Positions 7,573 through 14,348 of a DNA stretch of 14,348 bases are shown piece after piece. Source of the DNA: an uncultured Pseudomonas sp. (GTDB lineage: Bacteria; Pseudomonadota; Gammaproteobacteria; Pseudomonadales; Pseudomonadaceae). The notes beneath the pieces were generated by a model that did no database searches, was not told the origin of the DNA, and saw only the letters and a list, made by a program, of their open reading frames with translations. Each line of letters begins with the position of its first letter. Within the stretch, counting starts at the first letter, position 1. The stretch spans positions 1 through 14,348 of the forward strand of contig NZ_CAMPHV010000077.1 in assembly GCF_946886105.1 (NCBI RefSeq), in the 5' to 3' direction. The translations under genes and the position numbers were made by a program.

Positions 7573-7983
7573 ATGGTGCGGCAAGCCGAAGAGAACCCCA
7601 ATCCCGCCATTCGCTACACCCTGCTGACCATCGGTTGGCTGAGCGTGGCGTTAGGCGTGATCGGCATTTTTCTGCCGGTGCTGCCGACCACTCCCTTCCT
7701 CTTGCTGGCGGCCGCCTGCTTCGTACGCAGCTCCAAGCGTTTTTACCTCTGGCTGATCGGCCACCCCAAGCTCGGTCCCTGGATTCTCGACTACCTTGAC
7801 GGCAAGGGCCTGCCGCTCAAGGCCAAGGTCTATAGCATCGCCCTGATGTGGACCAGCATCGGCCTGTCCTGCTACCTGGTACCGCTGCTCTGGGCGCGCC
7901 TCTTCATGCTCAGCAGCGCGGTGCTGGTCAGCCTGTACATCCTCAAGCAGAAGACCCTGACGGTCCGCCGAACGCCCGATTGA
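7573..7983 (+). CDS. YbaN family (DUF454) inner-membrane protein
   Basis: A 136-residue integral membrane protein. The pattern GWLSVALGVIGIFLPVLPTTPF (residues 22-43) followed by LLLAAACFVRSSKRFYLWLIGHPKLGPWI is diagnostic for the YbaN/DUF454 family. Hydrophobic segments at about 17-35, 38-55, 93-110 and 112-128 suggest three to four membrane helices. The family has no established biochemical role. It lies 16 bp behind the UPF0149 gene, has only a poor ribosome-binding site of its own and probably depends on read-through or coupling. The 139-bp hairpin-forming element that begins 36 bp after its stop codon may serve as the end of the transcript. Confidence 0.87.
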   Translation: MVRQAEENPNPAIRYTLLTIGWLSVALGVIGIFLPVLPTTPFLLLAAACFVRSSKRFYLWLIGHPKLGPWILDYLDGKGLPLKAKVYSIALMWTSIGLSCYLVPLLWARLFMLSSAVLVSLYILKQKTLTVRRTPD

Positions 7984-8019
7984 TCGATGAGTGATAGGCG
8001 ATCAGTCAGGTTGGGTTAG

Positions 8020-8158
8020 CAGGCCGTTGAAAAACGTAGGCGAGGCAGGCAAGACAAGGCAAAAACGGCCGAAAAAGCGGAGTTTACTGTTGTAAATGAG
8101 CATTTTGAGGCCGTTTTTAACGCAGTATTGCCAACGTAGGTAGTTTTTCAACGGCCTG
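8020..8158. mobile_element. 139-bp MITE-like palindromic element flanked by TTAG repeats
   Basis: The ends are perfect 16-bp inverted repeats: CAGGCCGTTGAAAAAC at 8020-8035 and its complement at 8143-8158. TTAG occurs immediately outside both ends (8016-8019 and 8159-8162) and looks like a 4-bp target duplication. Inside, AAAAACGGCC (8061-8070) pairs with GGCCGTTTTT (8109-8118), and TTTAC/GTAAA forms the apical hairpin, so the entire element can fold into one long imperfect stem. There is no open reading frame. Elements with the GGCCGTTGAAAAAC end are, to my knowledge, common between genes of several pseudomonads; the transposase that moves them is not in this window. A role as terminator for the YbaN-type gene is possible. 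Confidence 0.75.
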
Positions 8159-8206
8159 TTAGCGGCGGTTGTCGCGGTTCAAGCAGATGCCCGACGCAAA
8201 ACCGCT

Positions 8207-8227
8207 CCCGGATTTCATCCGGGCTAC
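8207..8227 (+). repeat. REP element 1
   Basis: A hairpin with arms CCCGGAT/ATCCGGG around TTC, followed by GCTAC. This is the conserved pseudomonad REP type, reading GTAGCCCGGATGAAATCCGG on the other strand. It lies in the gap between the 139-bp element and lapG. REP palindromes of this kind are mobilised by RAYT transposases and affect mRNA stability or termination; no RAYT gene is in the window. Confidence 0.85.
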
Positions 8228-8290
8228 GAACTACCCACAGCCTCACCGCCAATCGCGGCTTAAGCCCCCTCTCACAAAATGCGAGCTCTT

Positions 8291-8311
8291 GTAGCCCGGA
8301 TGAAATCCGGG
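8291..8311 (-). repeat. REP element 2, inverted partner of REP 1
   Basis: An exact inverted copy of the 21-bp unit at 8207-8227, 63 bp away. The two together make a BIME-like inverted pair. Identical arms (CCCGGAT/ATCCGGG) and the GTAG head are visible. Confidence 0.85.
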
Positions 8312-8351
8312 GAAAGGGTTTACCTGCCGCATCGCAATGCCCCTGCAAGCA

Positions 8352-8398
8352 CCCGGAAAAGTCCCAGGGCAACGCCTAAACTTTTTGCATTCCCCAGC
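8352..8398 (+). repeat. upstream copy of a duplicated lapG leader segment
   Basis: This segment matches 8467-8512 at about 40 of 48 aligned positions. The strongest block is ACGCCTAAACTTTTTGCAT here versus ACGCCTAGACTTTTTGCAT in the downstream copy. Both contain a possible -10 (TAAACT/TAGACT). The two copies are separated by a spacer that includes REP 3. Confidence 0.65.
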
Positions 8399-8402
8399 CC
8401 TT

Positions 8403-8423
8403 CCCGGATTGCATCCGGGCTAC
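8403..8423 (+). repeat. REP element 3
   Basis: The same orientation as REP 1, with arms CCCGGAT/ATCCGGG, but with a TGC loop instead of TTC, followed by GCTAC. It sits between the two copies of the duplicated lapG leader, 102 bp ahead of the lapG start. Confidence 0.85.
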
Positions 8424-8466
8424 AAGAGTGGCCCGCCGCTCACAAAACGGCGCAGTGCAATCCAAA

Positions 8467-8512
8467 CCCGGCAAAAGCCCTCGGTTACGCCTAGACTTTT
8501 TGCATCCCCAGC
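8467..8512 (+). promoter_or_regulatory. candidate lapG promoter/leader, second copy of the duplication
   Basis: This copy ends 13 bp before the lapG ATG. TAGACT at 8492-8497 could act as a -10 and would give a short leader of about 20 nt containing AGAGG as the ribosome-binding site. There is no convincing -35 at 17 bp, so promoter identity rests on position, on conservation between the two copies, and on the absence of another candidate. No recognisable FleQ-type site was found. Confidence 0.4.
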
Positions 8513-8525
8513 AGAGGCACGGTCG

Positions 8526-9221
8526 ATGCTGCAACCACGCCAGTGCGAACCCGGCCGAGCGACACGCGGCGCTGCGTTTCGGTTCGCCTGCGCATTGCTG
8601 CTGCTCGGTCTGGGCAGCGCCCTGGCCAATTGGGAATTCGCCCTGATCATCGAAAAGGCGGAAAGTCGCTACGGCTCCCTCGGCGCGGCCAAACAGCGGA
8701 TTCAGGCCTGGGACGAGTTGATCCAAGCCAGCAGCGGCCTCGCGGAAAATCAGCAGTTGGCCGAGGTCAATCGCTTCTTCAATCGGCAATTGCGCTTTAC
8801 CGATGACATTCGCCTGTGGCGCGCCAACGACTACTGGGCGACCCCGATCGAGGCCCTGGTCAAGGGCGCGGGCGACTGCGAGGACTATTCCATCGCCAAG
8901 TACTTCACCCTGCGCCGTCTTGGCATCCCCAGCGAGAAGCTGCGCATCACCTATGTCAAAGCGCTGCGCCAGAACCAGGCGCATATGGTGCTGACCTACT
9001 ACTCCAGCCCGGCCGCCGAGCCCTTGGTGCTGGACAATCTGATCGGCGAGATCCGTCCGGCGTCGCAGCGCAAGGACCTGTTGCCGGTCTACGCCTTCAA
9101 CGCCGAAGGGCTTTATCTGCCCGGCTCGAACAGCAAGAAGAGCGACAGTAAAAAACTGTCGCGCTGGCAGGACCTCTTACAAAAAATGCGCGCGGAGGGC
9201 TTCGCCATCGGCGAAGGCTAG
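8526..9221 (+). CDS. lapG: LapG-type periplasmic cysteine protease (BTLCP family)
   Basis: A 231-residue bacterial transglutaminase-like cysteine protease. In the known Lap system LapG cuts the N-terminal region of the LapA adhesin in the periplasm and releases the biofilm. A signal/anchor segment spans about residues 17-35 (FRFACALLLLGLGSALA). The catalytic triad is C118 (GAGDCEDYS), H153 (QAHMVL) and D170 (LVLDNL). D117 and E119 next to the cysteine correspond to the Ca-binding acidic pair of P. fluorescens LapG (D134/E136), and the His-Asp spacing of 17 is the same as there. The frame is open upstream to 8337, but that part reads through REP 3 and the duplicated leader and lacks protein-like sequence, so the ATG at 8526 is chosen. 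lapD follows after 9 bp, with its ribosome-binding site overlapping the lapG stop. Confidence 0.93.
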   Translation: MLQPRQCEPGRATRGAAFRFACALLLLGLGSALANWEFALIIEKAESRYGSLGAAKQRIQAWDELIQASSGLAENQQLAEVNRFFNRQLRFTDDIRLWRANDYWATPIEALVKGAGDCEDYSIAKYFTLRRLGIPSEKLRITYVKALRQNQAHMVLTYYSSPAAEPLVLDNLIGEIRPASQRKDLLPVYAFNAEGLYLPGSNSKKSDSKKLSRWQDLLQKMRAEGFAIGEG

Positions 9222-9230
9222 GAGAAGCTT

Positions 9231-11171
9231 ATGTCCCTACTCAAACAACTATTTCTCGCCATCTGCCTGTTTCTGGTGGTGGCCTTCACCGGCAGCTTTA
9301 TCGCCGGGGTCGAGAATTCCCGCGAGCAGTTGATCAGCCAGCTGCAATCCCACGCCCAGGACGCGGCGACCGCCCTGGGCTTGTCGATGACGCCGCATGT
9401 CGACGACCCGGCGATGATCGAGTTGATGGTCAGCTCGATTTTCGACAGCGGTTACTTCGCCAGCATCCGCGTAGTGCGCATTCCGGATGGCGAGGCGGTC
9501 GTCGAGCGGCAAAGCGACACGACCACCGAGCAAGTACCCGGCTGGTTCGTCAGGCTGGTCGATCTGCAGCCCCAAGGCGGCGATGCGCTGATCATGCGCG
9601 GCTGGGAACAAGCTGCGCGGGTGGAGGTGCTCAGCCACCCACGCTTCGCCCTGGCCAAACTATGGGACAGCGCCATCGGCAGCCTGCTCTGGCTGCTGCT
9701 GTGCGGTCTGCTCAGCGCGATTCTCGGTGGCTGGCTGCTGCGCACTCAGCTGCGCCCGCTCGACGACATGGTGCAACAAGCCCACGCCATCAGCCGGCGC
9801 GAATTCCTCAGCATGCCGCAAGTACCGCGTACCCCCGAGTTGAAACGGGTGGTGATGGCGATGAACCAGATGGTCGAGAAACTCAAAACCCTGTTCGCCG
9901 AAGAAGCCGCGCGTAGCGAAAAACTCCGTGAAGCCGCCTATCAGGACAGCCTCACCGGTTTGGCCAATCGCCGCTTGTTCGATATCAACCTGGCCAACCA
10001 ACTGCTGCTGACCGAACAGAACACCGCGGGCTATCTGGTGCTGCTGCGCATCAACGACCTGGCCGGGCTCAACCAACGCCTGGGTGGCCAGCGCACCGAC
10101 GCGTTGATCTGCAGCACCGGGGTACAGCTCAAGCGCCTGCTCACCCATCCCAAGCGGGCCAATTGGCTGGCCTCGCGCAGCCGCGGCGGCGAATTCACCC
10201 TGCTCGCCCCCGGCCTCGGCCGCGAGGAAGCCGAACAACTCGGTCAGGAATTGCATGAGAGCCTGGAAAGCCTGCGGCAAACCGGTGCCAGCGATTGCGC
10301 GCCGGTGGCGCATATCGGCATTGGCGCATTCCGCCCCGGCGAAGAATTCGCCCAGGTGATCGGCCGCGCCGATCAGGCGTTGGCGCAAGCGCAGGCCGAC
10401 CCGAGTAAACCCTGGGCGCGCCTGGACGATTTCGACAGCCAGCCCAGCCAGGGGCTGCACGAGTGGCGCCAATGGATCGACGAGGCGCTGACCCAAGGCA
10501 AGCTGCAACTGTATTTCCAGCCGGTGGTGGAGTGCACCAACCCCTCCGCACTGCTACACCAGAAAGTCCTGGCACGGCTGCTCGATCCGCAAGGCGAAGC
10601 CATAGTCGCCGGGCGCTTCCTGCCCTGGATCGAACGGCTCGGCTGGACCGCGCGCTTCGACCTGACCATGCTCGAGCACTGCCTGAACTACCTGACGCAA
10701 TTCCCCCAAGCCCTGGCCTTGAGCCTGTCGGCGACCACACTGCGCGAACCCGACAGCCTCGCCCGTCTACTCGACATGCTCAAACAGCACCCGCAACACG
10801 GTTCGCTGCTGACCCTGGAGGTGGACGAACGTCACCTGCCGCCGCCTGCCGAACTCGAAGCGCTGAGCCAGGCCGTCGGCGAAGTCGGCTTCAGCCTCGG
10901 CCTGCAACATTTCGGCGGGCGTTTCAGCCTGATCGGCAACCTCACCCATCTCGGCCTCGCCTACCTGAAAATCGACGGCACCTATATCCGCGCCATCGAC
11001 CAGGAAAACGACAAGCGTCTGTTTATCGAGGCGATCTTCCGCACCACCAACAGCATCGACTTGCCGTTGATCGCCGAGATGGTGGAAACCGAAGGCGAAC
11101 TCAAGGTACTCAATGAACTGGGCATCTATGGCGCCATGGGCCGTCTGATCGGTGCGCCGGCGCCGCGCTGA
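9231..11171 (+). CDS. lapD: LapD, inner-membrane c-di-GMP receptor
   Basis: A 646-residue inside-out signalling protein. TM1 (about 8-27) is followed by a periplasmic LapD/MoxY-type domain (about 28-147) carrying W125 in RGWEQ; W125 is the residue number of the LapG-contacting tryptophan in P. fluorescens LapD. TM2 (about 148-170) leads to a HAMP/S-helix (171-232), then GGDEF (about 233-395) and EAL (about 410-640) domains. Both output motifs are degenerate in exactly the LapD way: RGGEF (318-322) in place of GGDEF and KVLAR (445-449) in place of EVLLR-like EAL. It should therefore bind c-di-GMP through the EAL domain without making or degrading it. When bound, it holds LapG away from the adhesin. 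GGAG lies 6 bp before the ATG. It is in an operon with lapG and convergent with the adhesin gene. Confidence 0.96.
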   Translation: MSLLKQLFLAICLFLVVAFTGSFIAGVENSREQLISQLQSHAQDAATALGLSMTPHVDDPAMIELMVSSIFDSGYFASIRVVRIPDGEAVVERQSDTTTEQVPGWFVRLVDLQPQGGDALIMRGWEQAARVEVLSHPRFALAKLWDSAIGSLLWLLLCGLLSAILGGWLLRTQLRPLDDMVQQAHAISRREFLSMPQVPRTPELKRVVMAMNQMVEKLKTLFAEEAARSEKLREAAYQDSLTGLANRRLFDINLANQLLLTEQNTAGYLVLLRINDLAGLNQRLGGQRTDALICSTGVQLKRLLTHPKRANWLASRSRGGEFTLLAPGLGREEAEQLGQELHESLESLRQTGASDCAPVAHIGIGAFRPGEEFAQVIGRADQALAQAQADPSKPWARLDDFDSQPSQGLHEWRQWIDEALTQGKLQLYFQPVVECTNPSALLHQKVLARLLDPQGEAIVAGRFLPWIERLGWTARFDLTMLEHCLNYLTQFPQALALSLSATTLREPDSLARLLDMLKQHPQHGSLLTLEVDERHLPPPAELEALSQAVGEVGFSLGLQHFGGRFSLIGNLTHLGLAYLKIDGTYIRAIDQENDKRLFIEAIFRTTNSIDLPLIAEMVETEGELKVLNELGIYGAMGRLIGAPAPR

Positions 11172-11240
11172 TCGGCGATACCCGCGCTACGGGGCTTGTA
11201 GCTCGTAGATCCTATGTTTATCTGCAAGACCTGCGGAATC

Positions 11241-11317
11241 GTAGGGCGGACATGCCGAAGGCTTGTCCGCCATTCGGGCCTCCATCGGTGGACAAGACTT
11301 CGCCATGGCCACCCTAC
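11241..11317. repeat. 77-bp imperfect palindrome
   Basis: Arms 11241-11271 (begins GTAGGGCGGACATGCC) and 11287-11317 (ends GGCCACCCTAC) are inverted copies matching at 26 of 31 positions, with a 15-bp centre. Both ends are GTAGGG/CCCTAC. It has no coding capacity and sits 69 bp downstream of lapD. It could be a small non-autonomous mobile palindrome, or act as a barrier or terminator between the convergent transcripts. It differs in sequence from the REPs and from both MITE-like elements in the window. Confidence 0.7.
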
Positions 11318-11327
11318 ATTTGCCTTG

Positions 11328-11348
11328 GTAGCTCGGATGCAATCTGGG
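11328..11348 (-). repeat. REP element 4, degenerate
   Basis: It reads GTAGCTCGGATGCAATCTGG and one more G. It differs from the TGC-loop REP form by two C-to-T changes, one in each arm, which convert two C-G pairs of the stem to G-U wobbles. The RNA hairpin is therefore kept. It is the inverted partner of the REP at 11376-11396, 27 bp away. Confidence 0.7.
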
Positions 11349-11375
11349 GCATCGGTGGCGGCCATACATCTGATC

Positions 11376-11396
11376 CCCGGATTTCATCCGGGCTAC
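11376..11396 (+). repeat. REP element 5
   Basis: Identical over its whole 21 bp to the REP at 8207-8227. It is followed by a short tandem of CTACTGGA (11392-11407). Together with the degenerate copy at 11328 it forms an inverted REP pair in the 343-bp gap between lapD and the adhesin gene. That gap otherwise holds only the 77-bp palindrome and the adhesin terminator. Confidence 0.85.
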
Positions 11397-11462
11397 TGGA
11401 CTACTGGACTATCCGGGGCCGCTCTCCTGGCTCACCGCACTTTCGCGTTCTTCCCGCCCTAC

Positions 11463-11496
11463 AAAAAGCCCGTCACCCGGTGAAGGGTGGCGGGCT
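11463..11496 (-). terminator. Rho-independent terminator of the adhesin gene
   Basis: On the minus strand AGCCCGCCACCC pairs with GGGTGACGGGCT (plus strand 11485-11496 and 11467-11478). This makes a 12-bp stem with one G-U pair and a 6-nt loop, followed directly by five T. It begins 18 bp after the adhesin stop codon, the normal position. The plus-strand side lacks a good T run, so it acts mainly on the adhesin transcript. Confidence 0.88.
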
Positions 11497-11514
11497 GCTT
11501 TACTGCCTGAAGCC

Positions 11515-14348
11515 TTAGACGGTATCGACCTTCAGCGTGCCATCGCCGAGCATGCTCAATAGCAGATCGGTCTCGCTACCGGCGCCATAGCTGGTATACA
11601 GATCCACGTTCTCCAGCACTATGGTCTGTTCGGGCGCTGCGGCCGGGTCGGCGACTGCGGTGCTGCTGACTTTGATCACCGTATCCAGCCCCACTGTTGA
11701 GACGTCGATGTAGCTCAGCAGGTTGCCGAGATCGCCAGCTTCCCCGCTCTCGCCCACCAACAGCTCGGACAGATCCAACTGGTCGCCACCCGAGTTGAAG
11801 CCTGCCACGAAGTCGGCGATGGTATCGGTGCCGCTTTCTCCCGCCTGCCACTTGAAGACATCGGAACCCACGCCACCGCTCAGGCTATCGTCGCCGAGCC
11901 CACCGATCAGCACATCGTCGCCATCGCCGCCGAGCAGGGTGTCGTTGCCGCTGCCACCGAGCAGTACCTCGTCGGCACTGGTGCCGGTCAGGGTAAAGCC
12001 GGTCGCCTCGGCGCCGTCGCCTTCGAGGGTGATATCGAGGCTGGCGACAACCGGGTCGCCATCACCATCGGTCGCACCCAGATCGAAGCTCAGGTCGACA
12101 TCGCCGGGGAACAGCTCCTCGGACACCGTGATCGACAGCAACCGGTAGTCGCCACTGGAGCTGCCGAGTTGCAGCTCGTCGAAGCCACTGGCTTCGATGG
12201 CAGCTGCGGAACCAAAGGTGTAGGACAGAGTGGAGCCAGCCACGGGATCCAGAATATTGAACACCGTGTCGCTGTTTTCCCCAGCGCCTGCCGGCGGACT
12301 CCAGGTACCGGAGGCGATCAATATCCCAGCGCTGAATACTGCCCAGGCCATGATGTCGCTGGTACTGAGCTTGTTCAGGGTAAAGCCGACGTTGGCGATA
12401 GAGGCGCTGAAGGCGATTTTCATCAGATCGCTGCCGTTGATCCGGTTGTCGTCGACACCCATTCCCTGTTCGGACGAGTTGATACCCTTTTCACCAGGAC
12501 TGGGAGCCAACTCGGTGAAGGTCGCGGTAATGCCGTTGATCGGTAGCACCAGGACCGGCACCGGCCCACCAGCGGTAAGGCCGATCAGGGAAGTGGTGAC
12601 CTCGACCGTCGGGCTGGGAGTGACCAGCTCGAAGTCATAAGTACCGTCGGCATGCATGGTGAGGATGAAATAAGTCTCGCCACTGCCGACGATGGTAGCG
12701 GTCAACACCGAGGAGCCATCCGGGTTATTCACCGTGTCATAGGTGATCGCATCGCTCGGCGGTGTGCCGGACAGGTTGAAGGACCCCAGGCCGTCGGCGC
12801 CGAAGGCGATATCCACCTCGCCATGCAGGGTGCCGGCGAAATTGCCCATGATGCCGTCCTGTACCCCGTGCAATACGGGTATGTCGTCCTCTACATCAAT
12901 GGTGAAGCTGCCGGCCGGGAAGCCGCCGGCCAGTGCATCGCCATCGCCATCGGTGGCGGTCAACACGGCGGAGAAGTCGATACCGAGACCCGGCAGGGTT
13001 TCGCTGTCGTCGGCGTTGTCCAACGGGTGATCCAGCGGGCCGAGCAAGGTAAAGGTATAGCTACCGTCGCTGCCCACCTGCAGGGTAAAGACGTCGTAAC
13101 CACTGACGCTGGCAGTCAGGGTGTCTCCCGACAAGCTGTAGCCCAGCAATTCGCCGCCAGAACTCAGAGCCTGTGCATCCAATGCACTGAGGTCGCTGGA
13201 CAGGCCGAAACTGCCGACGCCGTCCGCACCGAAATTGACCAGCGCATGCAGCGCCCCGGCCAAACCGCTGACGATCAACGTCTGACCGCCTTCGCTATTG
13301 CCGGCGTGCGGGCTGGTCAATGGGTCCTCATGGACCAGACCGGCGATTTGCACCGGCGCTTGCGGCGTACCGGCGAGGCTTGGACCATCGTCGTGGAAGG
13401 TCAGATAGCCGCCCAGATCGAGACTGCTACTGACCTGATCGCCATCGGCGTCGGTCACTGTCGCGGTCAGAGCAATGGCACTGCCAGTCACGCTCACCGG
13501 GTCGTCCGGATCTGTGCTGTCCGGATGTTGCAGCGCACGGATTTGGTCGAGGGTTACGTTGCCAGAACCATCGACGCTGACGGTAAAGGCGACGATGCTG
13601 GAATCGCCATCGACCCAGCCTTCGACCACCCCGCCGTTCATACCGAGCACGATATCCAGCCCGGTGGCCACATCGACCAGACCGCTTGGGTCGCCGGTGG
13701 CGCTTAGCGCATAGGTCACCGCACCGGCGCCGTCGGCACCGAAAGTCGAGCTAAAGGCACTGCTGAAGTCAGCGGTGGCGTCGGTGGTGAGGTCGGTTTC
13801 GTCGACGACCAGCGCCGCCACGGCACTGCCCGACAGCGCAATGCTGGGGCCATCGTCGTGGAAGCTGAGGTAGTCGCCCAGATCCAGGCTGGTTCTGGTG
13901 TGATCGCCATCGGCATCGGTCACCGTTGCAACCAAGGCAATAGCGCTGCTGGCCACACTGACCGGGTCGTTCGGGTCGGTACCGTCCGGATGTTGCAAGG
14001 CGCGCAACTGATCGAGGGTAACGTTGCCGCTGCCATCGACGCTGACGGTAAAGGCCACCACATTGGAGTCGCCATCGACCCAGCCTTCGACCACGCCCGC
14101 ATTCATGCCGAGCACGATATCCAGGCCGGTCGCCACATCCACCAGACCGCTGTTAGTACCAGGAAGCGTGCTTACCGCATAGCTGACACTGCCAGCGCCA
14201 TCGGCACCGAACACAGGATTGAAGGCGCCGCTGAAATCGGCCGTGGCGTCGCTGGCCAGGTTGGTCTCATCCACCGTCAAGGTTGGCAGTGGTGCCTCGG
14301 TCAGTTCGATGCTCGGGCCGTCGTCGTGGAAGCTAAGGAAGTTCCCCA
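11515..14348 (-). CDS. giant RTX adhesin, type I-secreted, LapA-like; C-terminal 943 residues (N-terminus outside window)
   Basis: The frame is open to the right edge; an apparent TTG start at 14280 is internal, since the frame continues through [15 protein letters not shown] to the edge. The visible order begins with the end of one repeat and two tandem T1SS-143-type repeats of about 155 residues (about 13843-14274 and 13378-13842), each closing in YL(S/T)FHDDGPS. A related, diverged beta-domain follows (about 12877-13377). Next is an unusual segment (about 12013-12876) containing [19 protein letters not shown]. Calcium-binding RTX nonapeptides ([36 protein letters not shown]; about 11848-11958) come next, and finally a type I secretion target domain (about 11518-11847). 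No vWA domain is seen. It converges on lapGD, so it is the likely LapG substrate, but the N-terminal retention module and cleavage site are not visible. Its secretion genes are also outside the window. Confidence 0.93.
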   Translation of the reverse strand, partial: GNFLSFHDDGPSIELTEAPLPTLTVDETNLASDATADFSGAFNPVFGADGAGSVSYAVSTLPGTNSGLVDVATGLDIVLGMNAGVVEGWVDGDSNVVAFTVSVDGSGNVTLDQLRALQHPDGTDPNDPVSVASSAIALVATVTDADGDHTRTSLDLGDYLSFHDDGPSIALSGSAVAALVVDETDLTTDATADFSSAFSSTFGADGAGAVTYALSATGDPSGLVDVATGLDIVLGMNGGVVEGWVDGDSSIVAFTVSVDGSGNVTLDQIRALQHPDSTDPDDPVSVTGSAIALTATVTDADGDQVSSSLDLGGYLTFHDDGPSLAGTPQAPVQIAGLVHEDPLTSPHAGNSEGGQTLIVSGLAGALHALVNFGADGVGSFGLSSDLSALDAQALSSGGELLGYSLSGDTLTASVSGYDVFTLQVGSDGSYTFTLLGPLDHPLDNADDSETLPGLGIDFSAVLTATDGDGDALAGGFPAGSFTIDVEDDIPVLHGVQDGIMGNFAGTLHGEVDIAFGADGLGSFNLSGTPPSDAITYDTVNNPDGSSVLTATIVGSGETYFILTMHADGTYDFELVTPSPTVEVTTSLIGLTAGGPVPVLVLPINGITATFTELAPSPGEKGINSSEQGMGVDDNRINGSDLMKIAFSASIANVGFTLNKLSTSDIMAWAVFSAGILIASGTWSPPAGAGENSDTVFNILDPVAGSTLSYTFGSAAAIEASGFDELQLGSSSGDYRLLSITVSEELFPGDVDLSFDLGATDGDGDPVVASLDITLEGDGAEATGFTLTGTSADEVLLGGSGNDTLLGGDGDDVLIGGLGDDSLSGGVGSDVFKWQAGESGTDTIADFVAGFNSGGDQLDLSELLVGESGEAGDLGNLLSYIDVSTVGLDTVIKVSSTAVADPAAAPEQTIVLENVDLYTSYGAGSETDLLLSMLGDGTLKVDTV

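Noticed and set aside
8203..8512. CRISPR-like alternation of short repeats
   Set aside because: The units are palindromic REPs in both orientations with irregular spacing, plus one leader duplication; no regular repeat-spacer pattern and no cas genes.
8337..8525. N-terminal extension of LapG by 63 codons
   Set aside because: It would translate REP 3 and the duplicated leader into Pro/Arg-rich sequence and bury the signal segment; the ATG at 8526 fits the family.
11214..11518. Small plus-strand frames between lapD and the adhesin gene
   Set aside because: They are composed of REP, palindrome and terminator DNA, with no ribosome-binding site and no protein-like sequence.
12652..13707. 351-codon plus-strand reading frame
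   Set aside because: Antisense to the adhesin repeats; its own repeats merely mirror those of the adhesin.

Overview
The window looks like chromosomal DNA of a Pseudomonas (or a close Pseudomonadaceae relative). It is GC-rich with short intergenic gaps. It carries GTAGCCCGGAT-type REP palindromes, a RecQ with the long C-terminus seen in pseudomonads, and a LapG/LapD pair whose signature residues match the Pseudomonas fluorescens proteins position by position. No RNA gene, CRISPR array, prophage or plasmid feature was seen.

Region 1 (1-5850, all minus strand). A SlyA-like MarR regulator is translationally coupled (TGATG overlap) to an MFS drug-efflux-type transporter that runs off the left edge. 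The intergenic DNA upstream of the regulator holds two small palindromes that could be its operator. Next come a DUF2804 protein, a 331-bp MITE-like element bounded by TA dinucleotides, a six-helix membrane diguanylate cyclase whose stop codon sits on the edge of that element, and recQ. The recQ start should be moved to 5812, because a perfect TATAAT lies inside the longer reading frame.

Region 2 (5850-8160, plus strand). This holds a secreted protein of unknown function, then a UPF0149/YecA-type protein and a YbaN (DUF454) membrane protein, which look co-transcribed. A 139-bp hairpin-forming MITE-like element flanked by TTAG direct repeats follows.

Region 3 (8160-14348). This is the most interesting part, a Lap biofilm-control module. 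lapG (periplasmic Ca-dependent cysteine protease) and lapD (inner-membrane c-di-GMP receptor with degenerate GGDEF and EAL motifs) form a tight operon on the plus strand. Converging on them from the right is the 3' part of a very large type I-secreted RTX adhesin with tandem T1SS-143-type repeats. In the known Lap system, c-di-GMP-bound LapD sequesters LapG and keeps the adhesin anchored at the cell surface. When c-di-GMP falls, LapG is released and cleaves the adhesin near its N-terminus. That N-terminus and the LapB/C/E-type secretion genes are outside the window. The membrane diguanylate cyclase 5 kb away could supply c-di-GMP to LapD, but nothing in the sequence proves this.

The DNA around lapGD is rich in repeats: three REPs upstream, an imperfect duplication of about 46 bp ending 13 bp before lapG, and a 77-bp imperfect palindrome plus another REP pair downstream. 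The system itself is known. The less usual points are the repeat architecture around it, the duplicated lapG leader, and a uniquely built segment just before the RTX repeats of the adhesin.
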